From NCBI GenBank assembly GCA_900322035.1, contig ONYL01000002.1:33663-97662 (forward strand): a stretch of DNA of 64,000 nucleotides. The letters are read 5' to 3'. The notes below the pieces were generated by a model. The model searched no databases, was not told the DNA's origin, and worked only from the letters and a program-made list of their open reading frames with translations. The DNA is from an uncultured Prevotella sp. (lineage in GTDB: Bacteria > Bacteroidota > Bacteroidia > Bacteroidales > Bacteroidaceae). Made by a program: the position numbers and the translations under genes. Below are positions 15,359-23,219 of this stretch, in pieces. The stretch's first letter is position 1. Each line of letters begins with the position of its first letter.

Positions 15359-16603
15359 ATGAGAATCGACATCGACACATACAAGGAAATCCTCGATACG
15401 CTGACGCGCAACAAGGGACGCACGATCCTTACCGGATTCGGCGTCTTCTGGGGCATCTTCATGCTCGTGGCCCTGATGGGCAGCGGCAACGGACTGCAGG
15501 ACAAGCTGGCCAGCAATTTTGAGGGATTTGCCACCAATTCGGCCATGGTGTGGGCACAGAATACAACGAAACCCTATCACGGTTACCGGAAGGGACGCTC
15601 GTGGAACATGACCACACGCGACGTGGAACGGCTGAAAGAGAATGTCTCGGAGCTGAATATCGTCACGCCCATCACGTTCTCCGGCACGGCCTCACTGGTG
15701 TTTGGCGACAAGAAGACACAGGGCAGCGTGAAAGGCGTGGAGGCCGACTACACCAAGGTGGAAGAGCCGTCGATGAGTTTCGGCCGTTTTCTCAACACCA
15801 TGGACGAGGTGCAGCGCCGCAAGGTGTGCGTGATCGGAAAGAGAATCTATTCGTCGCTCTTCCCCACGGGCGGTGACCCATGCGGACAGCTCATCCGCGT
15901 AGACTCCACCTATTATGAAGTGGTGGGAGTCAATGTAAGTTCGGGCAACATGAACATCGGCGGACGGGCAGACGAGACGGTATACGTGCCGATGACCCTG
16001 ATGCAGCAGGTCTACAACCTCGGTGAGGACGTCCACCTGATTGCCATGACCGGAAAGCCGGGTGTGAAGATGAGCGCTGTGTCGCAGCATATCCGAGAGG
16101 TCATCGCCCGGGCACACGACATCGATCCGACCGACGAGCAGGGCGTGATGGTCTTCAACACGGAGGTCCTCTTCGGCGTGATGGACAGTCTGTTCAGCGG
16201 TGTCAACATTTTAGTGTGGCTCGTTGGCATCGGTACGCTCTTGGCGGGGGCCATCGGCGTGAGCAACATCATGATGGTGACGGTGCGCGAGCGTACAACA
16301 GAAATCGGCATCCGGCGAGCCATCGGAGCTACGCCACGCAACATTCTCGGACAGATCATCACCGAGAGCATCCTGCTCACCGGCGTAGCGGGGATGAGCG
16401 GCATTCTCCTTGCCGTCATTGTCCTGCAGATGCTACAGTTGGCCAACACGAGCAACGGGATAGTGACGGCACAGTTTCAGATCAGTTTCTGGACAGCCAT
16501 CGGGGCCGTTGCCTTGCTCAGCGTATTAGGCATCCTGGCCGGACTGGCCCCTGCCTTCAGAGCCATGAGCATCAAGCCCGTCGACGCGATGAGAGACGAA
16601 TGA
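15359..16603 (+). CDS. MacB-like FtsX-type permease, second subunit
   Basis: A 414-residue paralogue of the preceding permease with the same layout: N-terminal helix (TGFGVFWGIFMLVALMGSG), periplasmic domain, and three C-terminal helices including GVSNIMMVTVRERTTEIGIR and RRAIGATP. The two share local identity at the N-terminal helix and the FtsX core, consistent with an old tandem duplication. Same operon, with the adaptor gene 63 bp downstream. Confidence 0.9.
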   Translation: MRIDIDTYKEILDTLTRNKGRTILTGFGVFWGIFMLVALMGSGNGLQDKLASNFEGFATNSAMVWAQNTTKPYHGYRKGRSWNMTTRDVERLKENVSELNIVTPITFSGTASLVFGDKKTQGSVKGVEADYTKVEEPSMSFGRFLNTMDEVQRRKVCVIGKRIYSSLFPTGGDPCGQLIRVDSTYYEVVGVNVSSGNMNIGGRADETVYVPMTLMQQVYNLGEDVHLIAMTGKPGVKMSAVSQHIREVIARAHDIDPTDEQGVMVFNTEVLFGVMDSLFSGVNILVWLVGIGTLLAGAIGVSNIMMVTVRERTTEIGIRRAIGATPRNILGQIITESILLTGVAGMSGILLAVIVLQMLQLANTSNGIVTAQFQISFWTAIGAVALLSVLGILAGLAPAFRAMSIKPVDAMRDE

Positions 16604-16666
16604 TCCATCAACGCCCCGACTCACAAAGAACGACACGCAAAGCATATAAAGAAAACACCAGTCATT

Positions 16667-17788
16667 ATGAAGAAATACATCAAATTCATCTTTGCCGGAA
16701 TTGCGGTACTGATTTTCATCGGAACGTTCATTTTCCTCTGGATACAGTCGCAGCCAAAGGAGACGGCCTACAACGAGTTTACGCCCAAGTTTATGGACCT
16801 TCGCAAGACAACTATCGTCACGGGAAAGATTGAGCCACGCAATGAGGTGAACATCAAACCGCAGATCAGCGGCATCATCACCAGCATCGAGAAAGAGGCC
16901 GGACAGACCATACAGGCCGGAGAGGTCATCGCCCGCGTAAAGGTGATTCCCGACATGGGCCAGCTCTCGTCGGCTCAGGCGAGGGTCAGGTTGGCGTCCA
17001 TTGCCGTGAAGCAGGCCGACATCGACTACCGGCGCATGAAGACACTCTACGACAAGGGTCTCGTCTCGGGCGACGAGTACGATCAGAAACGCAAGGCCTG
17101 GCTCGACGCCAAAGAGGAGGTGCGCGCCGCACAAGACAATCTGGAAGTGGTGCGCGACGGTGTCTCGAAGAGCAATGCCAACACCTCGTCAACGCTCATC
17201 CGCTCCACCATCAGCGGTCTGATCCTCGACGTGCCCGTGAAAATCGGAAACACAGTGATTCTCTCCAACACGTTCAACGACGGTACCACCATCGCCACGG
17301 TGGCCAACATGAACGACCTCATCTTCCGCGGCAACATCGATGAGACCGACGTGGGGCAGCTCGTAACGGGAATGCCGATGAAAATCACCATCGGCGCTTT
17401 GCAGAACCTCCACTTCAACGCTTCGCTGGAATATATCTCGCCGAAGGCCAAAGAAAGCAACGGTGCCAACCAGTTTGAAATAAAGGCCGCAGTGAAGGTG
17501 CCGGCAGGGGGAAGCAACATCAGAAGCGGCTACAGTGCCAATGCCGAAATCGTGCTGGCACAAGCCAACCATGTACTATCCATTCCCGAAAGCGCCATTG
17601 AGTTTGAGGGCAACAAGACCTTTGTCTATCTCGTCAAATCCACCGGCAAGAAGAAAACCTACGAGCGGCGACAGGTCGTCACCGGGCTGAGCGACGGTAT
17701 CAATATCGAGATCAAAAGCGGGCTGTCGGTCAACGACAGGGTGCGCGGACCGAAGATCGTTGCCGAAGAAGACAATTCGCCACAATAG
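16667..17788 (+). CDS. MacA-like periplasmic adaptor (HlyD family)
   Basis: A 373-residue membrane-fusion protein with an N-terminal anchor (residues 5-26, FIFAGIAVLIFIGTFIFLWI). The pattern VTGKIEPRNEVNIKPQISG opens the first half of the lipoyl-like domain, a helical hairpin follows (SSAQARVRLASIAVKQAD to about 150), then the second lipoyl half (STISGLILDVPVKIGN) and beta-barrel and membrane-proximal domains. It would link the MacB-like permease pair to an outer-membrane channel, which is not encoded in this window. Last gene of the operon; a strong terminator follows. Confidence 0.9.
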   Translation: MKKYIKFIFAGIAVLIFIGTFIFLWIQSQPKETAYNEFTPKFMDLRKTTIVTGKIEPRNEVNIKPQISGIITSIEKEAGQTIQAGEVIARVKVIPDMGQLSSAQARVRLASIAVKQADIDYRRMKTLYDKGLVSGDEYDQKRKAWLDAKEEVRAAQDNLEVVRDGVSKSNANTSSTLIRSTISGLILDVPVKIGNTVILSNTFNDGTTIATVANMNDLIFRGNIDETDVGQLVTGMPMKITIGALQNLHFNASLEYISPKAKESNGANQFEIKAAVKVPAGGSNIRSGYSANAEIVLAQANHVLSIPESAIEFEGNKTFVYLVKSTGKKKTYERRQVVTGLSDGINIEIKSGLSVNDRVRGPKIVAEEDNSPQ

Positions 17789-17813
17789 CCGACAACAGAA
17801 GGCCCGGCATAAG

Positions 17814-17857
17814 ATGTAAGCACATGGCAGGAAAGCCGTGTGCTTACATTTTTTTTG
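17814..17857 (+). terminator. Terminator of the efflux operon
   Basis: A 15-bp stem with one G-U pair (17814-17828 with 17835-17849), 6-nt loop, followed by about nine T residues. Confidence 0.9.
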
Positions 17858-17878
17858 CGCTTAATCACCATCCGACTT

Positions 17879-17984
17879 ACGCATTTCCACCCCGGGCGGT
17901 ATATGCCGCCCCGCTGGCCCCCATCTGAAAGCCCGTCGGGCGGCATATGGCAACCCATGGGGCGGCATATGGAAGCCGGCACGG
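17879..17984. repeat. 22-bp tandem array (b), degenerate
   Basis: Units begin at 17901, 17923 and 17945 (exactly 22 bp each), with a partial unit at 17967 and a weak one before 17901. The core is ATATGGnnnCCCnnnGGG; unit junctions create GGCGGCATATGG, close to the palindrome GGCGGCATATGCCGCC. It lies between convergent transcription units (efflux operon and tsf operon), and each has its own terminator beside the array. Confidence 0.8.
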
Positions 17985-18002
17985 ATAAACAATAAACAAA
18001 AA

Positions 18003-18043
18003 AGCAAGGCCACCTTTTCTCAATAGGAAAAAGTGACCTTGCT
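18003..18043 (-). terminator. Terminator of the rplM-rpsI-rpsB-tsf operon
   Basis: Stem of about 15 bp (18003-18017 with about 18029-18043) with a G-U/A-C irregularity; read on the minus strand the stem is followed by TTTTTTGTT. Lies 30 bp past the tsf stop. Confidence 0.85.
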
Positions 18044-18073
18044 ATGTGAATCGTCAAAGACGACGACAGTCTG

Positions 18074-19072
18074 TTATTCAGCAGCCAAAGTATAGCGGCG
18101 ATAATCCAGGACCTTCAGATCCTTGCTCTGCTGCTTCAGCCAGTCCTGAACGGAGACCTTGCCTTCGTCAGCGAACTGGAACTCCTGGTCTACGAGGCAG
18201 TTGTCCTTGAAGAACTTGCCCATACGACCGCGTGCGATGCCCTGCACCATCTGATCCTTGATGTGAGCGGCCTCCTCGTTGCTGTTCTCGGCAATGATCT
18301 TCTTAGCCTTCTCAGCATCCTCGGCAGTGAGCCAGCCCTTGGCCTGGTTGCTCTCGATGTGATCGGCAGAGTCTACGAGGTTGGGGTTGATACCGGCCTT
18401 CTTGAGCAGGTTGTTGACAAACTTCTCGATGAGCTCTTCCTTGGTCTTCTGAACAGCCACCTTCAGTTCCTCATCCTTCACGCTCTGGGGCACAGAAGCC
18501 TCGTCAAGAGCGATAGGCTTCATGGCAGCCACCTGCATGGCCACCTTGTGGCCGGCGTCCTCGTTGTCCTCGCTCAGAGCCACGATAGTAGCCAAAGTGT
18601 GGCGGCCCATGTGGTCGTAGACGTAGAGGTTGTCACCCTCGAGATAGTTGTAGCCGTCGAGCTCCATCTTCTCACCGGTGATACCCGAACGGTGCTGCAC
18701 GGCGGTAGCGGCATCGTCGCCATTGGCGAGCTTCAGCGCCTTCACCTCGTCGAGCGACTTGCAACGGGCGGCAACGGCAGCGTTGAGGATCTCATCCACC
18801 ATAGCGATGAAGTCCTTGCCTGCGGCAACAAAGTCGGTCTCGCACTTCACGGCTACCATAGCGGCGAAGTTGCCGTCCTTCTTCACGAGCACGCAGCCAT
18901 TGGAAGTCTCACGGTCGGAGCGCTTGGCAGCGATAGCCAGTCCGCGCTCGCGGAGCAATTCCTTAGCCTTGTCGAAGTCGCCCTCGGCCTCGGTGAGGGC
19001 CTTCTTTACGTCAGCCAAACCAGCGCCTGTCATGGCGCGGAGTTTCTTGATGTCTTCAATAGAAACAGCCAT
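18074..19072 (-). CDS. tsf: Translation elongation factor Ts
   Basis: A 332-residue guanine-nucleotide exchange factor for EF-Tu. The UBA-like N-terminal domain (IKKLRAMTGAGLADVKKAL) is followed by the signature CETDFVA, which contacts EF-Tu, and by the two core subdomains. The length is greater than the 283 residues of E. coli but typical of this phylum. Last gene of the ribosomal operon, 141 bp after rpsB; a long hairpin with a T-rich tail sits in that gap and may set the tsf:rpsB ratio. Confidence 0.97.
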   Translation of the reverse strand: MAVSIEDIKKLRAMTGAGLADVKKALTEAEGDFDKAKELLRERGLAIAAKRSDRETSNGCVLVKKDGNFAAMVAVKCETDFVAAGKDFIAMVDEILNAAVAARCKSLDEVKALKLANGDDAATAVQHRSGITGEKMELDGYNYLEGDNLYVYDHMGRHTLATIVALSEDNEDAGHKVAMQVAAMKPIALDEASVPQSVKDEELKVAVQKTKEELIEKFVNNLLKKAGINPNLVDSADHIESNQAKGWLTAEDAEKAKKIIAENSNEEAAHIKDQMVQGIARGRMGKFFKDNCLVDQEFQFADEGKVSVQDWLKQQSKDLKVLDYRRYTLAAE

Positions 19073-19128
19073 AATAATATTTTCCTTGTTTGATTAGTTG
19101 TTCTTGATGTGAAACGGTAAAAATGAAA

Positions 19129-19204
19129 AAGGTCTTATGGGACCACACACAGCAAGCGCACTCCCTATGGGGCGGAGGCTTCCACGGCAATCCTATAAGA
19201 CCTT
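19129..19204 (-). promoter_or_regulatory. Terminator-like hairpin between rpsB and tsf
   Basis: Arms 19129-19142 and 19191-19204 pair at 13 of 14 positions (AAGGTCTTATGGGA side). On the minus strand the 3' arm is followed by TTTTTCATTTTT. The loop of about 48 nt is long for a plain terminator, so an attenuator or leader structure for tsf is possible. Position inside an operon suggests partial termination. Confidence 0.6.
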
Positions 19205-19213
19205 CTTTATAGC

Positions 19214-20050
19214 TTATTCAGCGGCAGGAGCCTGCTCCTCCTTGGGAGCCTCAGCCTCTTCAGCCTTGGGGGCGTCGTTCTCGCGTGCACGGCGAGCGCC
19301 ACGGCGCTTCTCGGGAGCCTGCTCGTTCTGCTCGGCAGCAGCCTTCTCGTCGGCCTTCTCTACCTTGCGCTCCTCCAGACCTTCGGCAATAGCACCGCAG
19401 ATAGCGTCGAGAATCACCTCAACACTGTCCTTAGCGTCGTCGTTGGCAGGAATCACGTAGTCGATGTCGCGGGGATCGCTGTTGGTGTCAACGATGGCGA
19501 ACACAGGGATGCCGAGGCGCTTGGCCTCTTTCACGGCAATGTGCTCTTTCATGACGTCAACCACGAAGAGGGCAGAAGGCAGACGGGTCAAGTCGGCGAT
19601 AGAACCGAGGTTCTTCTCAAGCTTAGCGCGCTGACGGGTTATCTGCAGGAGCTCACGCTTCGAGAGGTTGGAGAAAGTACCGTCGTTCATCAGACGGTCG
19701 ATGTTCGTCATTTTCTTCACGGCCTTGCGGATGGTGGTGAAGTTGGTGAGCATACCGCCCGGCCAACGCTCGATCACGTAAGGCATATTCACTGAAGTGG
19801 CCTTCTCGGCTACGATATCCTTAGCCTGTTTTTTAGTAGCGACGAAGAGAATCTTCTTTCCCGACTTGGCGATGGCCTTGATGGCATCGCATGCCTCGTC
19901 GATTTTGGCAACGGTCTTGTTCAGATCGATGATGTGGATGCCATTGCGCTCCATGAAGATATAGGGAGCCATGGCGGGGTTCCACTTGCGGCGGAGGTGT
20001 CCAAAGTGGCAACCTGCCTGCAGTAACTGGTCAAAGTTTGTTCTTGACAT
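19214..20050 (-). CDS. rpsB: 30S ribosomal protein S2 with acidic C-terminal tail
   Basis: A 278-residue S2. Conserved segments FDQLLQAGCHFGHLRRKWNP, MAPYIFMERNGIHIIDL, RWPGGMLTNF and the FAIVDTNSDP loop identify it. Residues after about 232 form a low-complexity Glu/Ala/Lys-rich extension with an Arg patch (KRRGARRARE) and no counterpart in E. coli S2 (241 residues). The start follows the S2 N-terminus used across bacteria. The 139-bp gap to rpsI contains two hairpins that may be a regulatory leader. Confidence 0.97.
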   Translation of the reverse strand: MSRTNFDQLLQAGCHFGHLRRKWNPAMAPYIFMERNGIHIIDLNKTVAKIDEACDAIKAIAKSGKKILFVATKKQAKDIVAEKATSVNMPYVIERWPGGMLTNFTTIRKAVKKMTNIDRLMNDGTFSNLSKRELLQITRQRAKLEKNLGSIADLTRLPSALFVVDVMKEHIAVKEAKRLGIPVFAIVDTNSDPRDIDYVIPANDDAKDSVEVILDAICGAIAEGLEERKVEKADEKAAAEQNEQAPEKRRGARRARENDAPKAEEAEAPKEEQAPAAE

Positions 20051-20084
20051 TGTCTTGCTTGTTTTTGTTTGTTTACTTTCTGTT

Positions 20085-20163
20085 GAATTCTATGCCGCCA
20101 TTTGGCGGTTGGGCTTAGAATCAATCCAGTGGTAGTCCGACACGGGTTGGAATCTACTGGATT
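20085..20163 (-). promoter_or_regulatory. Two hairpins in the rpsI-rpsB gap
   Basis: First structure 20085-20122: inner GCCGCCA/TGGCGG stem flanked by outer GAATTCTA/TAGAATC arms. Second structure 20123-20163: AATCCAGT/ACTGGATT, 8 bp. They occupy most of the leader immediately before rpsB, where S2 autoregulation acts in other bacteria. No T tract, so these look like RNA structure and not a terminator. Confidence 0.5.
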
Positions 20164-20189
20164 TAGATGCTAAACACGCAGTCCAGTGG

Positions 20190-20576
20190 TTAACGCTTAC
20201 TGAACTGGAAGCGACGGCGAGCCTTGGGACGTCCCGGCTTCTTACGCTCAACAGCACGGCTGTCGCGTGTCAGGAAACCAGCATCCTTGAGCTGTTTCTT
20301 GTCCTCAGCATTCACCTTCACCAAGGCGCGGGCAATGGCGAGGCGCAGAGCCTGGCTCTGACCTGTGAAACCGCCACCGTCGAGGTTGGCCTTGATGTCA
20401 TATTTCTCAGCAACATCGAGAAGCTGCAGAGGCTGCTTCACGACATACTGCAGAATGGCAGAGGGGAAGAAATCCTTGATGTCCTTTTTGTTGATTGTTA
20501 TCTTGCCGGTTCCCTCACTGAGGAAAACGCGCGCAACGGCGCTCTTGCGACGGCCAAGTGCATTAATTACTTCCAT
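20190..20576 (-). CDS. rpsI: 30S ribosomal protein S9
   Basis: A 128-residue S9 with the conserved LGRRKSAVARV start, GGGFTGQSQALRLAIARAL, and the basic C-terminal tail RKKPGRPKARRRFQFSKR, whose last residues reach the P-site tRNA. Length and both ends are normal. It starts 10 bp after the rplM stop, the classic L13-S9 pair. Confidence 0.98.
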   Translation of the reverse strand: MEVINALGRRKSAVARVFLSEGTGKITINKKDIKDFFPSAILQYVVKQPLQLLDVAEKYDIKANLDGGGFTGQSQALRLAIARALVKVNAEDKKQLKDAGFLTRDSRAVERKKPGRPKARRRFQFSKR

Positions 20577-20586
20577 CTTTCCTTAA

Positions 20587-21048
20587 TTATTTATACTGGT
20601 TAATGTCGACTGACTTGGGCTTCTGAGCTTCCTTGTCGTGCTCGGGACCTTCAAAAACATAGAGATTGTCCATCAATGAGCGGCCTAAGGGACCCTTGGG
20701 GAGCATACCCTTCACGGCGTGACGGATGATCTTGTCGATACCGCCGGGGCGCTTGCGAAGTTCAGCGGGAGTGTTGAAGCGCTGGCCACCGGGATAACCA
20801 GTATAGCGGGTGTAGATTTTGTCGGTCTCCTTCTTGCCGGTGAAGCGTACCTTAGCGGCATTGATCAGGATGACGTTGTCACCGCAATCTACGTGCGGCG
20901 TGAATGACGGCTTGTACTTGCCACGGAGCAGTTTGGCAACCTTTGAGCACAGACGGCCCACAACCTGATCGGTTGCGTCTACCACGACCCACTCCTTCTT
21001 TACCGTCTCCTTATTGGCGGAGACAGTCTTGAAACTTAATGTGTCCAT
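20587..21048 (-). CDS. rplM: 50S ribosomal protein L13
   Basis: A 153-residue L13. Recognised by WVVVDATDQVVGRLCSKVA, YKPSFTPHVDCGDNVILINA, YTGYPGG and AVKGMLPKGPLGR. First gene of the minus-strand ribosomal operon; its leader of about 170 nt is predicted to fold. A 10-bp gap separates it from rpsI. Confidence 0.98.
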   Translation of the reverse strand: MDTLSFKTVSANKETVKKEWVVVDATDQVVGRLCSKVAKLLRGKYKPSFTPHVDCGDNVILINAAKVRFTGKKETDKIYTRYTGYPGGQRFNTPAELRKRPGGIDKIIRHAVKGMLPKGPLGRSLMDNLYVFEGPEHDKEAQKPKSVDINQYK

Positions 21049-21232
21049 TTGATTTTTTTAATAACTACTAAAAAACTTTTTATTTACGTGCTTGGGCACA
21101 TCCTTGTGGATATGTCCTCGCAGGTTTTCCGAGCGATTCTCTAACCGCCATGCTCGGCCAAAAGCATGACTATTAACACTCCCGGAAGGAGGGTTCTAAG
21201 TGTTCCCTCATAATAATCGGTGCGCAAAATTA
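21049..21232 (-). promoter_or_regulatory. Promoter and structured leader of rplM
   Basis: Minus-strand -7 box TAATTTTG at 21225-21232, followed by a leader of about 170 nt containing inverted repeats (ACACT/AGTGT around the CCCGGAAGGAGGG region, and CCGAGC/GCTCGG near 21130-21158). A long folded leader before rplM suggests autoregulation by L13; leaders upstream of rplM have been reported for Bacteroidia, but I cannot verify the match here. Confidence 0.55.
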
Positions 21233-21419
21233 CACATTATTTTTTATATACCCCCGTCCGCAGGTGTACGACCATAAAAGATTTATAGATATTTAACACG
21301 CATTTCCTTACCAGCTTCTAAAAGAGGAGGCTGGGGGGCGTCCTTTTAGGGAGACCGGCGGGGGCTTTGCCTTCGGCACGAAGGGTTTTATGGCTTTGGT
21401 AAAGAATGAATACACGCTC

Positions 21420-21725
21420 CTACCGGCCGACGTATTTCTTTCCCCCGCGTATGTAGGGCTGGTGAGGCTGGGGCTGGTGAATCTTGCGCCCGGAGAGGTC
21501 GAAGGTCTACTCGCCCGCATGTCGGTCGGGTTGAGTCGCCGGTCTGATGCCCGTCAACACAGGAGGGAAGAGTTTTTGCCTGCCTTCCGCATCCATCAGC
21601 ATCTCCCCGTTGTCGTCCACTGTCAGCAGGCGGTAGCGGTTGCCGGGCGTAGCGAAGCTATACGGCTGGATTACTAAGAATAGAACCCAATGGTGAAACT
21701 TACCCTTGAATAGACGCATTGGCAA
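21420..21725 (-). pseudogene. Remnant of a secreted-protein C-terminus
   Basis: One minus-strand frame from 21725 to 21420, interrupted by an in-frame TAG at 21507-21509. After the stop it reads FDLSGRKIHQPQPHQPYIRG then GKKYVGR and a stop; the pattern of a structural strand, DLSGRKI, a Pro/Gln linker and a final YIRGGKKYV is the usual C-terminus of Prevotella secreted proteins. Upstream residues (RLLTVDDNGEMLMDAEGRQK) look coding. No promoter or intact N-terminus is present, so it seems to be a decayed 3' end. The segment 21250-21419 shows nothing else. Confidence 0.5.
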
Positions 21726-21901
21726 AGTCTGATGAAGATTTATGGCCTAATTTTTCCACGAATTTGTATTCAAGAAGGCGCATTGCCATATCTCACCCAC
21801 TGGACTTACGATGTAGCGCCATTGTACAATTCTTATAAAAGCCTGACAACCTTATCCGTATTTTTCGACAAAAAAGCGACGGATATTCCAATATTTTTGT
21901 G

Positions 21902-21909
21902 TAAGTTTG
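21902..21909 (+). promoter_or_regulatory. -7 box upstream of the glycosyltransferase pair
   Basis: TAAGTTTG at 21902-21909, 35 bp before the ATG at 21945. It lies inside the in-frame upstream extension (to 21732), arguing for the later start. Confidence 0.55.
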
Positions 21910-21944
21910 CAACGCTCAACGAAAAGACGACAATATTCACGACA

Positions 21945-23219
21945 ATGAGAGTTCTGATCGTAAACACAAGCGAGCGCACAGGCGGGGCGGCAATCGCCGC
22001 CAACCGGCTCAAGGACGCGCTCAACAACAGCGGTGTCAAGACCATGATGCTGGTGACAGACAAGGAGACCGACGACATCACCGTGGCGGCACTGCCCCAC
22101 AAGTGGCTGCTGCAATGGCACTTCCTATGGGAGCGGTGGTGCATCTTTCTTCACCTGCACTTCAAACGCCGCCATCTTTTCGAGATCGACATCGCCAACA
22201 GCGGTTCCGACATCACCGGCACGAAAGAGTTTCAAGAGGCCGACGTTATCCATCTGAACTGGATCAATCAGGGCATGCTCTCACTGAAGAGCATCCAGAA
22301 GATTCTACAGAGTGGCAAGCCCGTGGTGTGGACCATGCACGACATGTGGCCGGCTACGGGCATCTGCCATCTCACACTCGGCTGCCGCAATTTTGAGCAG
22401 GGCTGTGCCAACTGCCAATACCTGCCGGGCGGTGGTGGGCGAAACGACGTGGCGGCAAAGGTGTGGCGGCGCAAAAAGAAGCTCCTCGATAAATACAGCG
22501 TCGCCTTTGTGGCTTGTTCGCAATGGCTTGCCAACGAGGCAAAGGCCAGCGCCCTGCTCCGGGGACAGCGAGTGGAGAGCATTCCCAATGCCATCGACAC
22601 GCGGGTATTCCATCCGCAACACAAGTCCGACTGCCGCAACCACCTGCATCTGCCTGCCGACAAAAAGCTCATTCTCTTCGTTTCACAACGTGTCACCAAC
22701 GTCAACAAAGGCATGGACTATCTCATCCGGGCCTGTAAAAAATTAGTGACTGAACAGCCAACGCTTGCTTCCGATACCGCTATCGTCGTCATGGGCGGCC
22801 ACGCCGAGGAGATAGCCGACAAATTTGACCTGCCCGTCTATCCCTTGGGCTACATCAACAATCCCCAATTGGCCTCACAAGCCTACAGCGCCTGCGATGT
22901 CTTTGTGTTGCCTTCGCTCTCCGAGAACCTTCCCAACACGATCATGGAGGCCATGGCCTGCGGATTGCCTTGTGTTGGCTTCAATGTGGGTGGCATTCCA
23001 GAGGAGATCGACCATCTGCAAAACGGCTACGTGGCCCACTACCAGGACAGCGACGACTTGGAGAGGGGCATTGAATGGGTGCTGACTTCGCCAGACTATG
23101 CGCTGTTGAGCCAGAATGCTGTCAGCAAAGTGACAGCCCATTATTCACAACAAAGTGTTGCCAGCCAATACATCAAGCTATATAATAAGGTGTTGGACGA
23201 CAGCAAAAGAAGAATATGA
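21945..23219 (+). CDS. Glycosyltransferase family 4 (WcaC-like)
   Basis: A 424-residue cytoplasmic GT-B glycosyltransferase. The N-terminal domain begins MRVLIVNTSERTGGAAIAA, a Gly-rich donor/acceptor loop, followed by VVWTMHDMWPATGICH, typical of the colanic-acid WcaC-type branch. The C-terminal domain has NAIDTRVFHP, a YPLGYI segment and the GT4 EX7E motif region SLSENLPNTIMEAMACGLP. It transfers an activated sugar in making a surface polysaccharide or glycan; donor and acceptor are unknown. ATG at 21945 fits the family start and the promoter. It overlaps the GT2 gene by 4 bp, so the pair is coupled. Confidence 0.88.
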   Translation: MRVLIVNTSERTGGAAIAANRLKDALNNSGVKTMMLVTDKETDDITVAALPHKWLLQWHFLWERWCIFLHLHFKRRHLFEIDIANSGSDITGTKEFQEADVIHLNWINQGMLSLKSIQKILQSGKPVVWTMHDMWPATGICHLTLGCRNFEQGCANCQYLPGGGGRNDVAAKVWRRKKKLLDKYSVAFVACSQWLANEAKASALLRGQRVESIPNAIDTRVFHPQHKSDCRNHLHLPADKKLILFVSQRVTNVNKGMDYLIRACKKLVTEQPTLASDTAIVVMGGHAEEIADKFDLPVYPLGYINNPQLASQAYSACDVFVLPSLSENLPNTIMEAMACGLPCVGFNVGGIPEEIDHLQNGYVAHYQDSDDLERGIEWVLTSPDYALLSQNAVSKVTAHYSQQSVASQYIKLYNKVLDDSKRRI

